The notes beneath the pieces are model-generated. The model had not been told where the DNA came from. It saw nothing but the letters and a program-made list of their open reading frames with translations, and made no database searches. 7,084 nucleotides of DNA, from contig WFTU01000220.1 in assembly GCA_015485375.1 (NCBI GenBank), forward strand, positions 1 through 7,084. Reading direction: 5' to 3'. Shown piece by piece: positions 5,240 to 7,084 of the stretch. The DNA comes from Paracoccaceae bacterium (GTDB lineage: Bacteria; Pseudomonadota; Alphaproteobacteria; Rhodobacterales; Rhodobacteraceae). Positions within the stretch are counted from its first letter, which is position 1. Each line of letters starts with the position of its first letter. A program made the translations under genes and the position numbers.

Positions 5240-6187
5240 ATGGACAAGATGGGCGCATTCGAAAGCTTTGTCTCGGCGGTCCAGTCAGGCTCGCTCTCGG
5301 GCGCGGCGCGGCAGCGAAATCTGAGCCAGCCGGCTGTCAGTCAGCAGATCGCGGCACTCGAGGCCCATTTCGGCTCCCAACTGTTGCGTCGGGGGCGTAA
5401 CGGGGTGCAAATGACCCAGGCCGGTCAAGTTGTCTACAAGCACGCCCTTGCCATACTCGAGGAACAGGCCAATCTGGTTGCCGGACTGGAAACACTGAGC
5501 GAACGGGTTATGGGGCGTCTGGTGGTCACGGCCAGTCCGGGCTTTTCCCAACACCTGATGAGCGATGTCATAGTCGAAATGAAAAGAAACCACCCCGATC
5601 TGGAGGTTATCCTGCGGGCGGATGCGCGTGTTCTCGATCTCGAGGCGGAAGGCATAGATATCGCGCTTCGCTGGGGAAGTGTCGGCGACGGCAGCGGCGT
5701 GGTGCGCAAAATCGCGACAATGTCGTTTCTGCATGTGGCAACACCCGAATACCTGAATATGGCGGGAAGGCCGAAAACAGCGGAAGATCTGGTCAAACTG
5801 GACTATATCCAGTTCAAAACCGGCGATGACCAGATTGCCACCCTGCTGAGGCATGCGGGCGAGACCGTTCAGGTACCCATCAAGGTGGGATTTACCGCAC
5901 AGTATCCCGATCTGGTAACAAAGGCCCTGATGGGAAATCTGGGCTATGCGAAGATGCCGGAACTCCTTGTCGGTCCGGATCTGGAACAGGGGCGTCTGGA
6001 AGTGGTCCTGCCGGAGTGGACAATTCCGGAAACGGGGCTTTTTCTGGTGTTCCCGGAAAGAGAAAGACGCTCGCCCAGCCAGACTGCATTCCAGAAGGTT
6101 CTTCTTGACCATCTGGATCAGACGCCGGGAATTGAACTTCTGGCATCCGCGCGCCGGATGCGCCTCCAAACCCAAGGGAGCATATAG
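5240..6187 (+). CDS. LysR-type transcriptional regulator
   Basis: Cytoplasmic DNA-binding regulator of 315 residues, normal for the family. Residues 1-60 are the winged helix-turn-helix: FVSAVQSGSLSGAARQRNLS then QPAVSQQIAALE is the classic recognition region, followed by LLRRGRNGVQMTQAG. About 61-88 is the linker helix and 92-300 the effector-binding domain (start GRLVVTASPGFSQHLM), with the usual LDLEAEGIDIALRWG at 132-146. ATG 5240 is chosen over ATG 5249 because AAGGA at 5229-5233 sits six bases before it. The gene is divergent from the exported hydrolase across a 100-base, dyad-rich spacer, the standard LysR-and-target layout. It likely controls that gene and itself; the effector is unknown. 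Its 3' end faces folD with only 15 bases between. To the eye, this gene and the hydrolase are less GC-rich than their flanks, a hint of shared acquisition. Confidence 0.93.
   Translation: MDKMGAFESFVSAVQSGSLSGAARQRNLSQPAVSQQIAALEAHFGSQLLRRGRNGVQMTQAGQVVYKHALAILEEQANLVAGLETLSERVMGRLVVTASPGFSQHLMSDVIVEMKRNHPDLEVILRADARVLDLEAEGIDIALRWGSVGDGSGVVRKIATMSFLHVATPEYLNMAGRPKTAEDLVKLDYIQFKTGDDQIATLLRHAGETVQVPIKVGFTAQYPDLVTKALMGNLGYAKMPELLVGPDLEQGRLEVVLPEWTIPETGLFLVFPERERRSPSQTAFQKVLLDHLDQTPGIELLASARRMRLQTQGSI
6143..6161. other. perfect hairpin near the 3' end of the LysR gene
   Basis: GCATCCG (6143-6149) and CGGATGC (6155-6161) form a perfect 7-bp stem with a five-base loop, within the codons for residues about 302-308 of the regulator. 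It stands 23 bases before the LysR stop and 41 bases past the folD stop on the other strand. It is thus placed where either transcript might end. No T-run follows on either strand, so a terminator role is only a possibility. Confidence 0.3.
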
Positions 6188-6202
6188 AGACCCTCCTGTA
6201 CC

Positions 6203-7084
6203 CTAGGCGGTCAGTCCCTCGGGTTCTGTCAGACCGTTTGCGCGGCAGCAGGCCGTCACGGTATTGGCCAGCAGCACGGCGATGGTCATGGGGCCGACGC
6301 CGCCCGGCACGGGGGTGATGGCGCCCGCGACCGCGGAGGCCGAGGCAAATTCCACGTCACCGACCAGCCGCATTTTGCCCTCGCCCCGTTCTGGTGCGGG
6401 GATGCGGTTGATGCCCACGTCGATCACGGTTGCGCCCGGTTTGATCCAGTCGCCGGTGATCATCTCGGGCCGGCCGACTGCCGCCACGAGGATGTCGGCG
6501 CGTTTGCAGACCTCCTCGATATTCTTTGTGCGGGAATGGGCGATGGTCACGGTGCAGCTGTCCTTGAGCAGCAGTTGCGCCATCGGTTTTCCGACGATGT
6601 TCGAGCGCCCGACCACGACCGCATCCATACCCGAGAGCGAGCCGTGACGGTCGCGCAGCATCATCAGGCAGCCGAGCGGCGTGCAGGGCACCATGGACTT
6701 CTGCCCCGTCGCCAGCAGGCCGACGTTGGAGATATGGAACCCGTCCACGTCCTTGGCCGGATCGATCGCGTTGATGACCGTCGCCTCGTCGATATGGTCC
6801 GGCACCGGTAGCTGGCAGAGGATGCCATGCACCTTCGGGTCGTTGTTCAACCGCTCGATCAGGGCCAGAAGGTCGGCTTCGGATGTATCCGCGTCGAGTT
6901 TATACTCGTAGGAGTTCATCCCGCACTCGATGGTCTGCTTGCCTTTGTTGCGCACATAAACCTCGCTGGCGGGGTCCTCGCCCACCAGAACCACGGCCAG
7001 ACCGGGGGTGATGCCGTGATCCTGCTTAAGGCGGGTAACGTGTTCCGCCACCTGCCCGCGGATTTTGGCCGCGAAGGCCTTGCC
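6203..7084 (-). CDS. folD: FolD, methylenetetrahydrofolate dehydrogenase/cyclohydrolase, 5' end cut off
   Basis: Cytoplasmic bifunctional enzyme of one-carbon metabolism. It oxidises 5,10-methylene-THF with NADP and hydrolyses the methenyl product to 10-formyl-THF for purine and formyl-methionine synthesis. The frame is open to the right edge, with 293 visible residues beginning GKAFAAKIRG. The GTG ending at 7051 is an internal valine codon, not a start. Aligned by motif to E. coli FolD, visible residue 1 is about E. coli residue 8, so only some 7-10 residues are missing. Catalytic residues are in place: Tyr43 and Lys47 in YVRNK, Gln91 in CQLPVP, and Asp114 in KDVDGFH. The Rossmann part shows DAVVVGRSNIVGKPMAQLL (154-172), and PGGVGPMTIAVLLANT (260-275) closes the site. 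It is convergent with the LysR gene and functionally unrelated to it. Confidence 0.97.
   Translation of the reverse strand, partial: GKAFAAKIRGQVAEHVTRLKQDHGITPGLAVVLVGEDPASEVYVRNKGKQTIECGMNSYEYKLDADTSEADLLALIERLNNDPKVHGILCQLPVPDHIDEATVINAIDPAKDVDGFHISNVGLLATGQKSMVPCTPLGCLMMLRDRHGSLSGMDAVVVGRSNIVGKPMAQLLLKDSCTVTIAHSRTKNIEEVCKRADILVAAVGRPEMITGDWIKPGATVIDVGINRIPAPERGEGKMRLVGDVEFASASAVAGAITPVPGGVGPMTIAVLLANTVTACCRANGLTEPEGLTA

Noticed and set aside
5285..6175. 296-residue minus-strand frame opposite the LysR gene
   Set aside because: It is the antisense of a complete LysR protein with a normal start and ribosome site, and shows no recognisable motif.
7049..7051. GTG as start of FolD
   Set aside because: The frame continues upstream with GKAFAAKIRGQ, which is the conserved FolD N-terminus, so the true start is beyond the right edge.

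Overview
The window looks like ordinary chromosome from a GC-rich alphaproteobacterium, most likely of the Rhodobacterales (Roseobacter/Paracoccaceae type). That placement is an inference. It rests on FolD wording that I associate with this group, on BigR/SqrR-style sulfur control, and on the overall base composition. I see no RNA gene, insertion sequence, CRISPR array or phage gene. Coding density is high, and no gene-free stretch exceeds about 100 bases.

Layout, left to right. (1) Base 2 to 988, plus strand: the C-terminal three quarters of an APC-superfamily amino acid permease, cut by the left edge. (2) 989-1071: an AT-rich spacer with a perfect 8+8 bp inverted repeat overlapping a probable promoter. 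(3) 1072-4115, plus strand: a compact three-gene unit encoding an ETHE1/Blh-like persulfide dioxygenase, a stand-alone DUF442 rhodanese-like protein and a SulP anion transporter. (4) 4150-5139, minus strand: an exported metallo-beta-lactamase-fold hydrolase resembling methyl parathion hydrolase. It is divergent from (5) 5240-6187, plus strand, a LysR-type regulator, and the 100 bp between them is AT-rich and full of dyads. (6) 6203 to the right edge, minus strand: folD, missing only its first few codons.

How the genes work together. The three-gene unit reads as a sulfane-sulfur oxidation module. The rhodanese-like protein would move persulfide sulfur between thiol carriers, and the dioxygenase would oxidise glutathione persulfide to sulfite. 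The SulP protein would then move sulfate or a related anion across the membrane. In the best known relatives (Agrobacterium and Xylella Blh) the DUF442 and hydrolase domains are fused; here they are separate neighbouring genes. The palindrome at the promoter fits a persulfide-sensing ArsR-family repressor (BigR/SqrR type), but no such regulator and no sulfide:quinone oxidoreductase lie in the window. The LysR/hydrolase pair is a separate regulon candidate with no visible link to sulfur. The permease and folD look like unrelated neighbours.

Nothing here is clearly a new system. The best leads are the split-Blh plus SulP operon with its operator, the hydrolase with a KR-type Tat motif and an altered LVDTG loop, and the hairpins placed at translation starts or between operon genes.
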